From: Verrucomicrobiota bacterium
Lineage (GTDB): Bacteria; Chlamydiota; Chlamydiia; Chlamydiales; Rhabdochlamydiaceae
Assembly: GCA_018239985.1 (NCBI GenBank)
Contig: JAFEGK010000013.1
Coordinates: 1-43,555, forward strand
Length of the DNA: 43,555 nucleotides
Reading direction: 5' to 3'
A program made the translations under genes and the position numbers. Shown here in pieces: positions 15,313 through 24,118 of this stretch. The notes under the pieces are model-generated. The model was given only the letters and a program-made list of their open reading frames with translations, did no database searches and was not told the origin of the DNA. Within the stretch, counting starts at the first letter, position 1, and the number at the start of each line of letters is the position of its first letter.

Positions 15313-16836
15313 TTACCCTTCGTCACTACAGCGGGCAGATTCAGGTACTTTGCAGTAGTCCTCTTGCCGCTCCGTGATCCGATTATAATCTTCGAAGCTA
15401 TTGATAATGTGGGGTCTTACAAAGATCAGCACGTTGCGCTTTTCGGTAAGTTTTTTGTTTTTGGAAAAGGCGGCCCCAATTACTGGGAGGCCACCAAGGC
15501 AGGGGATCCCTGCTTTTTGGTATGATTTGGAATTGCGGGCCATGCCGCTTAGGATGAGGAAATGGTTATCGGGGACGTGGGCAAGGGTCGACATATTGGC
15601 TTTTGTTGTTCGAATTCCTTCCACTTCTACAGTCGAGGCTAAATGATCGTCTATTGCTTCAGTGATCTCCTGATTAATGTCGAGGCTGATGACTCCATCT
15701 TCACCAAGCATCGGGGTGATACTTAAAGAGACGCCGATATCGCGATACTCAATATTAGCTGTCGTCTGTTGGGTAAGTCCCACCGTCGATACAACAGAAC
15801 CGGTGAATGGGACGTTGTCGCCGACAAAAATCTTCGAATTTTTGTTGTCCTGGGTGATGATTTTTTGATTGAGTACGATCGTGCTTTCCCCATCTTGCTC
15901 CAAAGCCGAGACCAGAGAACCTAGGGTCAAGAATGTTTTTCCTTTATGCAAGATGATGTCACCAATAATGCCGAGATCAAAGCCGCGCCCAAAAGGGATC
16001 AAATCGAGGCCTGTATGCGCCTCACCGCTATTGAGTGTCCTGGCTGAATCGGCAAAACCAGTGTGTCTGCCCGCAAAATTGCCAGCGCCGAAGGAAACTT
16101 TGTCTTTAAATTTTCCGCCACCGACCCAGTCGAGTCCAAATTCGGTCGTCTTTTTGGCGTCGGTCTCAAGGACGAGCACTTCGATGAACACTTGCCGCCT
16201 TGGGATATCGAGCGTCTTAATCAATTTGTCGAGTGCCTGCACCGTTTTTTCATCGCCTGAAAAGAATAGGGAGTTGGTCGCTTTCACTACTTGCATCGTC
16301 TTAATTGCCTCAATCAGTTTGATGGGACGGTCGGGCCGCGCGCTCATGTCGGAAGCGATCCTTTTCAATGCAGTTTCGATCTCTTCTCCCTGATGATAAC
16401 GCAATTTATAGGTGGCAAACTCGAGGTTGTCATGCGATAACGAGGGGATTTCTCCCGCCACGAGGTTTTCGAGTTTCATGTCGGCCCGTTTAATATGGAC
16501 CCCATTTTTCAGCTCTTCTTCGCTATAGCGGTGGACGACAAAATAGTTCCCTTCTGCAGAAACAGCAAACCCATGCATCCGGAGCATTTGCACTAGGGCC
16601 TCAACCACCTCATCTGAACTGAGCGGTTTGCCCGAGGACATCGTAATGTTAAAGCCGAGTTCGCGATGATCGAAAATGAAATTAGCCTGTGAAATTTTGC
16701 TGACAAAACGGATGAATTCAATCACAGGCACATCGTTAAAGTTGATGTGATGTGCTTCGTGCTCCGACTGGGCAAAGCCGAGTCGTGAGAAAAGAAGCAT
16801 CGTGAGGAGAAGTGGGAGCAGTTTTTGTTTCATCAT
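15313..16836 (-). CDS. gspD: Type II-like secretin (GspD family)
   Basis: About 507 residues. A signal peptide (LLPLLLTMLLFSRLGFA) is followed by an N0/STN-type domain (INFNDVPVIEFIRFVSKIS), a ring domain ending IKTLDIPRRQVFIEVLVLET, and the secretin core with VGDNVPFTGS and the end GLPVIGAAFSKNK...RNVLIFVRPHII. Secretins form the outer-membrane gate of type II/IV systems. It is shorter than classical GspD (about 650), and no other secretion gene is adjacent. The start could be either of two adjacent ATGs (16836, 16833) or GTG 16845; none has a clear ribosome site. Confidence 0.85.
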   Translation of the reverse strand: MMKQKLLPLLLTMLLFSRLGFAQSEHEAHHINFNDVPVIEFIRFVSKISQANFIFDHRELGFNITMSSGKPLSSDEVVEALVQMLRMHGFAVSAEGNYFVVHRYSEEELKNGVHIKRADMKLENLVAGEIPSLSHDNLEFATYKLRYHQGEEIETALKRIASDMSARPDRPIKLIEAIKTMQVVKATNSLFFSGDEKTVQALDKLIKTLDIPRRQVFIEVLVLETDAKKTTEFGLDWVGGGKFKDKVSFGAGNFAGRHTGFADSARTLNSGEAHTGLDLIPFGRGFDLGIIGDIILHKGKTFLTLGSLVSALEQDGESTIVLNQKIITQDNKNSKIFVGDNVPFTGSVVSTVGLTQQTTANIEYRDIGVSLSITPMLGEDGVISLDINQEITEAIDDHLASTVEVEGIRTTKANMSTLAHVPDNHFLILSGMARNSKSYQKAGIPCLGGLPVIGAAFSKNKKLTEKRNVLIFVRPHIINSFEDYNRITERQEDYCKVPESARCSDEG

Positions 16837-16972
16837 TTCGCACACAAAATTCAGGGCTTGGACACGGACATGTTAACTGCCGTCGAAATTATTTTCCACA
16901 AAAAAATGGAACTTGAAAAAAATTCTCTTTTCAAAGAAACTTTCTTCGCGGCCTCATACAAACGGATGAATT

Positions 16973-17473
16973 ATGGCAAAAACAAATGCAGTCACAATAG
17001 ATAATTACCAAATCGAAGCCCATGAGCGATATGCAACCGATCAATCGCTTCTTGATGTCAGTTATCTTTCAGATGCGAATCTGATCCCCCGCCACTTTGA
17101 AATCGCCAATTCTGAATCGACGATCAGTTCTAAATGGGAAGAGCTCTTTGAAACAAACATCAGCAAGCACCCATTCGCCACCTTCGCTCCCCCGCCCAAG
17201 TTCAATCTGATGCGCAATCGTTTTTTTTCCTATGTGATCTCCCCCGAATTCGATTGGGTCGAAAACGAACAAGATGAGGAAAAAGAGCAGCGAGAGAAGA
17301 AGCAACTAGAAGAGTATAAGGAGAAAATTCTTTCGAAGAAATCGAAGTCCACTCCGATCGCTCTGCTCGAAAAAGACCGATCGGCTCTCTTCAATCTGCT
17401 CGACTCGATCCAAATGTTAAACGGTTTTTTGAGAGAGGTTCACGCCCGGAAGCTCCAGTACCAGAAAGGTTGA
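16973..17473 (+). CDS. Charged hypothetical protein upstream of kdsA
   Basis: A 166-residue soluble protein with no signal peptide. Residues 95-125 are extremely charged (NEQDEEKEQREKKQLEEYKE), probably a coiled coil, and are followed by a helical end. I do not recognise a domain. It occupies the position of a small hypothetical gene near kdsA in Chlamydia, but homology is untested. Divergent from gspD with a 136-bp gap that could hold both promoters. Confidence 0.65.
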   Translation: MAKTNAVTIDNYQIEAHERYATDQSLLDVSYLSDANLIPRHFEIANSESTISSKWEELFETNISKHPFATFAPPPKFNLMRNRFFSYVISPEFDWVENEQDEEKEQREKKQLEEYKEKILSKKSKSTPIALLEKDRSALFNLLDSIQMLNGFLREVHARKLQYQKG

Positions 17474-17474
17474 A

Positions 17475-17759
17475 ATGAGTTTAATGGAATTAGAAAAGAT
17501 CATCCCTCATGGTGAAGATGGTCAAAATCAATTCAAAATTGACGTCCGAAGCTCAGACTCTATCGCGGCAGAAAAGGTTATTGGAAAATTATACTGCCCC
17601 AAAAACCTCAAGACTAACATATTAATATCAAGTGTGTTGAGAAATATTTGCCCTAGAAACTGCCCTAGAAATGACCCTGTAAAAAACAGGGCGCCTAGGT
17701 TATTTAAAGAAAAACTATATATAATTTCCCTCTCACCTCCCCCACCTTTTTCCCGTTGA
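17475..17759 (+). pseudogene. Schlafen/AlbA_2-type gene fragment
   Basis: The first 35 residues (MELEKIIPHGEDGQNQFKID, then SSDSIAAE) match the start of AlbA_2/Schlafen-type putative DNA-binding proteins, where S(I/L)AAEMVAFANS..GG normally follows. Here the match stops after AAEKV and the rest is unrelated, basic and Pro-rich. Most likely the 5' end of a deleted gene. It begins one base after the upstream stop. Confidence 0.55.
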
Positions 17760-17785
17760 ATTTATTTAGCTCTTTAGGTCATAAT
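17756..17785 (+). promoter_or_regulatory. Promoter of the kdsA-lpt operon
   Basis: TTGAAT (17756-17761), 18 bp, CATAAT (17780-17785), about 10 bp before the kdsA ATG at 17796. No ribosome site is visible, so the leader would be very short. Confidence 0.4.
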
Positions 17786-17795
17786 TAACGCTAGT

Positions 17796-18623
17796 ATGCG
17801 CGAAGTAGAGGTTGGGAATTTCTCCCTAGGTAACGGCAAGCCTCTCGCACTCATCTGCGGTCCCTGTGTGATTGAGAGCGAGGACAGTGCCCTTTTCACC
17901 GCAGAATACCTCAAAAAGCTCTGCGATCGTCTAGGCATCCCCCTCATTTATAAATCCAGTTATGATAAGGCGAATCGATCGTCCGTCCACTCTTTTAGAG
18001 GCCCCGGCTTAGAGCGGGGCCTTCTTATTTTAGAGCGGATTAAGCGAGAATTTGACCTGCCGGTGATCACGGATGTCCATAGCGCCGATGAGGCCAAAGC
18101 GGCCGGAGAGGTGTGCGATGTGTTGCAGATCCCAGCATTCTTGTGCCGGCAGACCGATTTGGTTGCCGCGGCCGCAGAAACGGGTCGAGCGGTCAATGTC
18201 AAAAAGGGGCAGTTTATGGCTCCTTGGGACATGAAGAATGTGGTCGAAAAAATTGAGTCGATGGGGAATCAAAAAATTGTTTTGACTGATCGGGGGACAA
18301 GCTTTGGGTACAATAATTTAGTCTGCGATATGCGGGGCATCCCGATCATGCAAGAATTTGGCTATCCGGTTTGCTTTGACGCGACACACGCAGTGCAATT
18401 GCCGGGCGGTAATGGAACCTCTTCTGGAGGTCAGCGGCAATTCATTGGGGTGCTGGCAAGAGCAGCGGTAGCGGCAGGATGCGATCTGGTTTTCATCGAG
18501 GCTCATCCAAATCCTACGATGGCAAAGAGCGATAAAGATACGCAATTGCCCATTGACCAACTTGAAGATCTTCTCGTGCAGCTGAAGCGTATCCATGCAG
18601 CTGTGGAGGTGGCCCATCTTTAA
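17796..18623 (+). CDS. kdsA: 2-dehydro-3-deoxyphosphooctonate aldolase (KDO8P synthase)
   Basis: A 275-residue cytosolic enzyme condensing phosphoenolpyruvate with arabinose 5-phosphate to Kdo 8-phosphate, the precursor of LPS inner core. Family hallmarks are ICGPCVIES at 20-28, YKSSYDKANRSS, CDVLQIPAFLCRQTDL, NVKKGQFMAPWDM, FDATHAVQLPGG and IEAHPNP. Cys24 in place of Asn marks the metal-dependent class, as in Chlamydia and Aquifex. It heads a tight plus-strand run: the next ORF overlaps it by 29 bp, then lptA-like and lptB. Confidence 0.97.
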   Translation: MREVEVGNFSLGNGKPLALICGPCVIESEDSALFTAEYLKKLCDRLGIPLIYKSSYDKANRSSVHSFRGPGLERGLLILERIKREFDLPVITDVHSADEAKAAGEVCDVLQIPAFLCRQTDLVAAAAETGRAVNVKKGQFMAPWDMKNVVEKIESMGNQKIVLTDRGTSFGYNNLVCDMRGIPIMQEFGYPVCFDATHAVQLPGGNGTSSGGQRQFIGVLARAAVAAGCDLVFIEAHPNPTMAKSDKDTQLPIDQLEDLLVQLKRIHAAVEVAHL

Positions 18624-19200
18624 TAAAAAAATGATCATCTTTTCGGCCATCTTGCTCCCGATGATCGGTATTTGGATTTATCAAATAGCCGCTCTACGCG
18701 CTTCCGATGTGAACCACCTTAACGAAATGATTCAAGAGCGCAATATCGCCTCTGCTGAAGTCCCATCCCAAACGAATCAACACCGTAAACAGGTGCGCAA
18801 AGATATCTGGTTCTCCCAGAGCGACGGCTCACGGCTCCATTATCAAATTGCCAGTACGGGCTCTCTGCTGAGCTTAACGCCGATTGGCAATAAGTTCGAT
18901 ATCGTCGAGTCGCTGCAAGGGGTAAAATGTTGGATGCAAGACAAGCTCTCAAGCGAGGGGCAGCAAGCGCGACTGATTGAAGCAGAGACTGGTTTGTATC
19001 GGTACACAACACAAGAATTCACTGCAAACAGCGTTCTGCTTTCTCTCTTCAAACTTCCAGGACATGTTCTTCCTCTCGAGCCCCTGGAAAGCGATGAACC
19101 TTTCTTGAGCGGCATCGCCAAGGATATTTCGGTGATCTTCAGCGGTAAGACGCCCCAATTCCAGGCTGAAAATTTTGAAGCGACGGTGGTGAAAGAATGA
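18595..19200 (+). CDS. lptC: LptC-like single-pass membrane protein
   Basis: A 201-residue protein with one N-terminal membrane helix (residues 13-30) and a periplasmic part with no strong motif. Identification rests mainly on position: kdsA, this gene, lptA-like, lptB, the standard LPS transport order, where LptC links the inner-membrane complex to LptA. The ATG at 18595 overlaps kdsA by 29 bp; a start at ATG 18631, eight bases after the kdsA stop, would still leave part of the helix. Its stop overlaps the next start as ATGA. Could be a chlamydial-specific protein rather than a true LptC. Confidence 0.65.
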   Translation: MQLWRWPIFNKKMIIFSAILLPMIGIWIYQIAALRASDVNHLNEMIQERNIASAEVPSQTNQHRKQVRKDIWFSQSDGSRLHYQIASTGSLLSLTPIGNKFDIVESLQGVKCWMQDKLSSEGQQARLIEAETGLYRYTTQEFTANSVLLSLFKLPGHVLPLEPLESDEPFLSGIAKDISVIFSGKTPQFQAENFEATVVKE

Positions 19201-20678
19201 AGAGGCAATTGCAAAACTCCGGTGCCCAGCAAAATCGCCCTTTTGAGCCATTTTGCCACCCTACCCCCGAGCCCTACTCAACTCGAGTATGTGCTCGAGA
19301 GCCGGGCCTCGGCCCCTCCGCGGCTGGCAAACTAGCTCAAAATCATCGATTTTTCTGGGGACCGGGAGTTTTGCAATTCCCTCTGAAAATTGCCCTTCTA
19401 CTTCTCCCAGTTCTCTTAAGCGCTGCAGAGATCTCCTCCAAAAAGGCCACTTACGATGGCAACGCACTGATCCTCAACGGAGATGTGCAGGTCGATCATG
19501 GGCTTGGGAAGTTGGCATCGGGCAGCGCCCGCTTAGAAAAAGAGGAAAAAGATGGGCCATTCTCGTCAATCGCGCTGCGGGAAGATGTGCTGATTACGTT
19601 AAAGAATTTAGGGAAAATTTCTTGTGCCACTGCTGATCTCAACTTCGTCGCGATGAAAGGGAAGTTGCTTCCAGAGGTGGGGAAACTCATCAAGTTTGTC
19701 AATCAAGGTCCCGATCATTTCACTCTGGCCAGCTGTCAGGCCGATCTCGAATTCACCAAGGAAGGAGAATCCTACAAGGTGCATAAAATCGATGCCGACG
19801 GTCAGGTTCAAGTTGAGTATGGAGCCGATTTCAAACTCGACGCCGATCACGCCACTTATGTTAATGAGGCAACTCCGCATATTACTGCGATGCCAGGCTG
19901 CGTACTGACACATCATGACGATAGGATTGAGGCAGAAAAAGTAGAACTTTTTCCCAATACGGCGACTGCTGTATTGATGGGGCCAAAAGGGGTATTGAAC
20001 CCCAGAGGGATGACCTTCTCGTGCAAGAAAATGACTTGGGAAAATGAGCCCCAGCAGCTGACGCTACAAGGCAATGTGACGGTGCGCGATACAGAGCTTG
20101 GCACGCTTCATTGCGATGACGAGGTCGAGCTCAATCAAAAACAGCTAGATGGCAAGTGGGTGTTGAGTAGCATGGTGGCAAACGGAAAAACCGAATTAAC
20201 CACACGCTTTAAGCAGCTGCTGATCTGTTATGGTCAGATGCGGCTAGATCAAGAGAGACAATTGCTCACGCTTGAGAGCCCACAACACCGCCCGATTGAA
20301 TATCTCCACGATCAGATGAAGCTCTGCTCCGATTATGCGCAGTTGGAATATTCCACTGAATATGACCCTGAAAAGCTTGAGCTCAGTGGCAATGTGCAGC
20401 TACAGATTGAAGAAACAGGCTCGCGCTGCGCCAGAGCCGATCAATTTATTTACTTCCCTAATGAGGAAAAGATGATCCTCTCTTCGAAAACAGGGGGGAA
20501 TGTCCTTTTTTGGGATAAAAATCAAGATCTGTCGATTAGCGCCCGCGAGGTGCATATTGCCCGTGTCGATCAAAAGGAAATCATCAAAGGAGTTGGGAGC
20601 GTCCGCTTTGCCTTCTCTACCACTGAAAACGAGCTCTTACAGAAGCTTTTCCCGTTCTACAAGGGGGATGGCGAATGA
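19197..20678 (+). CDS. lptA: LptA/OstA-like LPS transport protein with an inserted N-terminus
   Basis: A 493-residue periplasmic protein of OstA/LptA type (SSKKATYDGNALILNGDVQV, MTFSCKKMTWENEPQQLTLQGNV, YDPEKLELSGNVQLQIEE), forming the beta-jellyroll bridge that carries LPS. It is longer than E. coli LptA (about 185) because it has several OstA-like repeats. The first 62 codons after ATG are encoded by a palindromic insertion; a normal signal peptide (IALLLLPVLLSAAE) follows only at about residue 65. Without the insert the gene would begin MKIALLLL. Whether the present ATG or an internal TTG near 19366 is used is open. Overlaps lptB as ATGA. Confidence 0.75.
   Translation: MKRQLQNSGAQQNRPFEPFCHPTPEPYSTRVCAREPGLGPSAAGKLAQNHRFFWGPGVLQFPLKIALLLLPVLLSAAEISSKKATYDGNALILNGDVQVDHGLGKLASGSARLEKEEKDGPFSSIALREDVLITLKNLGKISCATADLNFVAMKGKLLPEVGKLIKFVNQGPDHFTLASCQADLEFTKEGESYKVHKIDADGQVQVEYGADFKLDADHATYVNEATPHITAMPGCVLTHHDDRIEAEKVELFPNTATAVLMGPKGVLNPRGMTFSCKKMTWENEPQQLTLQGNVTVRDTELGTLHCDDEVELNQKQLDGKWVLSSMVANGKTELTTRFKQLLICYGQMRLDQERQLLTLESPQHRPIEYLHDQMKLCSDYAQLEYSTEYDPEKLELSGNVQLQIEETGSRCARADQFIYFPNEEKMILSSKTGGNVLFWDKNQDLSISAREVHIARVDQKEIIKGVGSVRFAFSTTENELLQKLFPFYKGDGE
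19201..19383. mobile_element. MITE-like palindromic element inside lptA
   Basis: The two ends are imperfect inverted repeats more than 50 bp long: left GAGGCAATTGCAAAACTCC..., right reading inward as GAGGGAATTGCAAAACTCCC.... The centre is CTCGAG, TATGTG, CTCGAG (19282-19299). TGA flanks both sides (19198-19200 and 19384-19386), a possible 3-bp target duplication. The 183-bp length is a multiple of three and has no stop in the lptA frame. No transposase is encoded, so it is non-autonomous. Confidence 0.75.
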
Positions 20679-21415
20679 GCGACACAGCTAGACCCATCAT
20701 TCTAAAAGTGCAAAACTTGACCAAATCTTATGGAGAAAAATCGGTCGTTTCGGGGCTTTCCTTCCAGGTGCGCGAAGGGGAAGTGGTCGGACTACTTGGG
20801 CCTAATGGAGCTGGGAAAACGACGGCCTTTTACATGACGATCGGGCTTATCGAGCCGGTCTCAGGTACCGTCTACTTTAAAAATAAAGATGTAACGAGTT
20901 TGCCGATGCATGAGCGGGCCCGCCTCGGGATGGGCTACCTAGCGCAAGAACCTTCGATTTTTAGGCAGATGACGGTTGAAGAGAATATCCTCTGCATTTT
21001 AGAGACTCTCCCATTAAGCCAGGAGGAGCGCAAAGCGAAACTCGCAGAACTTTTAGCTGAGCTTCATTTGGAAAAGCTCGCCAAGCACAAGGCTGTCAGT
21101 TTATCGGGAGGCGAGAGGCGGCGTCTCGAAATCACAAGGGCCCTTGTCACCGACCCCTCTTTATTACTGCTCGACGAACCGTTTGCTAACATTGACCCCT
21201 TAGCTGTGATCGATGTGAAAAAAATGATCCGGCATCTCAAACAAAAAGGGATTAGTATTTTGATCACCGACCACAATGCCCGAGAAATTTTCTCAATTGC
21301 CGATCGGAGCTATCTGATCCAAGAGGGAAAGGTTTTATTGTCGGGATCTGTAAATGAATTGTTAGAAAACAAAGAAGCACGATCTTCCTATTTTGGAGAA
21401 GATTTTAGATTATAG
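20675..21415 (+). CDS. lptB: LPS export ABC transporter ATPase
   Basis: A 246-residue ATPase of the LptB subgroup: Walker A GPNGAGKTT (42-50), signature LSGGERRRLEI (143-153), Walker B LLLLDEPFANIDP (163-175) and switch His in LITDHNAREIF. LptB powers LPS extraction from the inner membrane with LptF/LptG, which are not in this window. Length is typical (about 240). Its ATG overlaps the lptA stop by four bases. Confidence 0.95.
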   Translation: MSDTARPIILKVQNLTKSYGEKSVVSGLSFQVREGEVVGLLGPNGAGKTTAFYMTIGLIEPVSGTVYFKNKDVTSLPMHERARLGMGYLAQEPSIFRQMTVEENILCILETLPLSQEERKAKLAELLAELHLEKLAKHKAVSLSGGERRRLEITRALVTDPSLLLLDEPFANIDPLAVIDVKKMIRHLKQKGISILITDHNAREIFSIADRSYLIQEGKVLLSGSVNELLENKEARSSYFGEDFRL

Positions 21416-21421
21416 GTAATT

Positions 21422-22963
21422 ATGTCAGATAAAAAATTTGGTTTTTGGCGCTCGGTCGCCTGGCCTGTGCACCGGAATGAACTCAAGAAAATCGTTTCGA
21501 TGGGGATCATGTTCTTTCTTCTGTGCATTTGCTATAGCATCTTGCGCAATTTGAAAGACTCGGTCAATTTGGCAGCCTCTGGAGCCGAAGCGATCCCCTT
21601 CATCAAAGTGTATGGCATGCTCCCCGGGGCAATCATCGGCACTTGGATTTACACAAAATTGCGCAGCTTCTTTAGTCGAGAAAATGTCTTCTATATCCTC
21701 GTCAGCAGCTTTGTCTCCTACTACCTCCTTTACGCTTTTGTCCTTTATCCCAATAGCGAAGCCCTCCACCTCAGCAGCGTCGACACCTATTTGAGAGGAG
21801 TCTTGCCCTCAGGTTTCTCCGGCCTTATCGGAATGATCAGCAATTGGAGTGTGACCCTTTTCTACGTGATCTCCGAACTCTGGTCTGTGATCGTCCTCAC
21901 TGTACTCTTCTGGGGATTTGCTAATGACATTACGCCCCTTCCCCAAGCAAAACGGTGCTACGGCATCCTCAATATCGGCTCTAACCTCTCCCCCATCTTT
22001 GGTGGTGCTCTCGGGCTGATCGCCAGTAGCCTGGTCTTCGTCTCGAAATCGTCCGATCCGCTAGAGCAATCACTCACCTCTTCGATCATCCTCATCAGCA
22101 TTTTCGCCATCTGCGCAATGGGACTGTTCTACTGGATCAACCGCAAAGTGGTCCCTTTTGAGCCTGAGACCGTCGATAGCCACGCCGAATCGGTCAAGAA
22201 TAGCAATAAAAAGCGCCTTTCGGTCCGCGACTGCATCCGTTATATCTCTAAATCGCGCTACCTCACCTGCCTGGCCCTCATCGTCCTTGGCTACAATATT
22301 GCGATCAACTTCACCGATGTTCTTTGGAAAGCGCAGCTCAAAAAGCAATTTACCCCTGATGAAATCCTCCGTCATATGAACCAAGTGACGATCGGTATCG
22401 GCTGTATCGCCACAGTTGGCGGCCTCCTTTTCTCGCTCATGGTACGCCGGCTCGGTTGGACTTTCGTTGCGATCCTGACCCCCGCCGTAATGGTCCTCAT
22501 GGCGATTGGATTTTTCAGCTTCATCTTCTTCGATAATGCGCTAACTGGCTTCTGCGTCTCTCTCTTCGGCGTCACCCCTCTTGTCATGACCGTCTACTTC
22601 GGATCGTTGCAGAATTGCCTCTCCAAGGCAGGGAAATATTCTGTCTTCGACGCCTCGAAAGAGCTCGCCTTCCTGGCCCTTCCGCCCGAAGCGCGCCTGC
22701 GAGGAAAAGCGGCGATCGACGGCCTGGGCTCTGGAATCGGCAAATCGGGCTCTTCGCTGACCTATCAGGCGCTCATACTGGGAACAGGCAGCATCGCCCT
22801 CTCAACCCCCTTTATCGCCGGAATTTTGGCTGTGGTGTTCGCCGCTTGGATCTACTCGGTCCGCCATATCTCGAAAGAGTTCAAAGTCAAGAGCGCCGAG
22901 GCGGAATTGCAGGCTGCCTCTGTAGAAGAAGAGATGCGCGAAGAGGCTTCACAACTTAGTTAA
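21422..22963 (+). CDS. NTT-family ADP/ATP (nucleotide) carrier
   Basis: A 513-residue inner-membrane carrier with about 11-12 hydrophobic segments. SILRNLKDSVNLAASGAEAI and IPFIKVYGMLPGAIIGTWIY near the start, and GKSGSSLTYQ near the end, are typical of the Tlc/NTT family (Rickettsia Tlc, chlamydial Npt1, plastid NTTs). Such carriers import host ATP in exchange for ADP or take up other nucleotides. The family has several specificities and I cannot choose between them from sequence. It follows lptB by 6 bp, so is probably co-transcribed. The C-terminal tail is Glu/Ala-rich. Confidence 0.95.
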   Translation: MSDKKFGFWRSVAWPVHRNELKKIVSMGIMFFLLCICYSILRNLKDSVNLAASGAEAIPFIKVYGMLPGAIIGTWIYTKLRSFFSRENVFYILVSSFVSYYLLYAFVLYPNSEALHLSSVDTYLRGVLPSGFSGLIGMISNWSVTLFYVISELWSVIVLTVLFWGFANDITPLPQAKRCYGILNIGSNLSPIFGGALGLIASSLVFVSKSSDPLEQSLTSSIILISIFAICAMGLFYWINRKVVPFEPETVDSHAESVKNSNKKRLSVRDCIRYISKSRYLTCLALIVLGYNIAINFTDVLWKAQLKKQFTPDEILRHMNQVTIGIGCIATVGGLLFSLMVRRLGWTFVAILTPAVMVLMAIGFFSFIFFDNALTGFCVSLFGVTPLVMTVYFGSLQNCLSKAGKYSVFDASKELAFLALPPEARLRGKAAIDGLGSGIGKSGSSLTYQALILGTGSIALSTPFIAGILAVVFAAWIYSVRHISKEFKVKSAEAELQAASVEEEMREEASQLS

Positions 22964-22978
22964 AAAAAATAATAAAAT

Positions 22979-24118
22979 ATGTTTTTAAACGCACTTAATG
23001 ACGCCAAACCAGCTGACATTCCAGCATTTGGTATACACACCCCTAACCCCCCCTTGAAACCAGATAGCTACGGTTATTGCTATGTTGAAACCGAGAACAA
23101 AGCACGGACAATTGCTGCATGGTTATTACGAAATCGAATAAATTCTGAAATCCTCTATGTTGAAGCTAAGGAGAAGTTTATAGTAAAAATCCCATTCATT
23201 ACTTTAATTCCCCACGATCACTTTGCATCGGTAGAGCTCACCAAAGAAGTGGTAGAAATCCAAAATGAATTAGCTAAAACTGTCGAAGTTGTCGATCCCT
23301 TATGGACAGCCCCTTGTTCTCAAATCGCAACTTCAATCGGGAAATTGTACACCTATTTACTCGACCGCTCCAAGATTCAAAGGGTTGATATTGTCCAAAC
23401 TACATTCTTTACTCTCGGGCAAGACTGTTCGATGGATCCAATCACAACTGAATTATCTAAGACATCTATAGATTTCAAAGAAATAGAACTAACGATACGT
23501 AATTATTGTAATTGCATACAGACTATCGATTCCGCACTTCAACAGATCAAAAATATGACCCTGTCACAATGCAAATCAGATCAACTATCCGTGAAGGAGA
23601 CCGAACAAGTTCTTCACCGCTTCCTAACAAAAAAACGGGAAATGATCCTTCAATTTTGTGATTTGTCAAGCTCTGATATTCTAACGAAAATAGAAATGAT
23701 TAGACTAGATAATTTGATCTATCAATTATGGCTTATTTTAAACCAACAACTTAGAACTCTTGAAGATAAACCTGAGCACAAAGAGCTCTATGATGGCTGT
23801 TTCCGATTGAAGAATAAGGTGATAGAGCTCTCTCAAATCTCGGTAAAAAAAATTACCCAAACCCCTTTTTCCTTCTTCAGAGATTCCACTAGTCACTTTT
23901 TTACAGAGTTTTTAAAATTCCATACTCCCCAGCTGTATTTAGCCCAAAAGGAAATCTTTGATGAAGGAAAACGCGCAGCAGAGCAGATAGTAGAGACTAA
24001 TAAAACAGACATAAAAAATATCGCCGATAATTATATCTTATTAAAAACCGATGCTAATCAATTAATGCGCGAAATCTTTTTTGCAACCAACCCTGGAAAA
24101 CCCAAGCCTAAGGCCTGA
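22979..24118 (+). CDS. Hypothetical helical protein after the NTT carrier
   Basis: A 379-residue soluble protein with no signal peptide or membrane helix. Much of residues 85-370 is predicted-looking helix with scattered Cys (for example ELTIRNYCNCIQTIDSALQQ). I recognise no family. Base composition is more AT-rich than in the upstream genes, and no ribosome site precedes the ATG, which lies 15 bp after the NTT stop. Its last codons (GKPKPKA) lie inside an inverted-repeat arm, so the present C-terminus may come from the downstream repeat element. Candidate lineage-specific effector, by inference only. Confidence 0.6.
   Translation: MFLNALNDAKPADIPAFGIHTPNPPLKPDSYGYCYVETENKARTIAAWLLRNRINSEILYVEAKEKFIVKIPFITLIPHDHFASVELTKEVVEIQNELAKTVEVVDPLWTAPCSQIATSIGKLYTYLLDRSKIQRVDIVQTTFFTLGQDCSMDPITTELSKTSIDFKEIELTIRNYCNCIQTIDSALQQIKNMTLSQCKSDQLSVKETEQVLHRFLTKKREMILQFCDLSSSDILTKIEMIRLDNLIYQLWLILNQQLRTLEDKPEHKELYDGCFRLKNKVIELSQISVKKITQTPFSFFRDSTSHFFTEFLKFHTPQLYLAQKEIFDEGKRAAEQIVETNKTDIKNIADNYILLKTDANQLMREIFFATNPGKPKPKA

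Noticed and set aside
15869-16393. 174-codon plus-strand frame opposite gspD
   Set aside because: A shadow of the secretin gene: low-complexity Ser/Pro product and no start signals.
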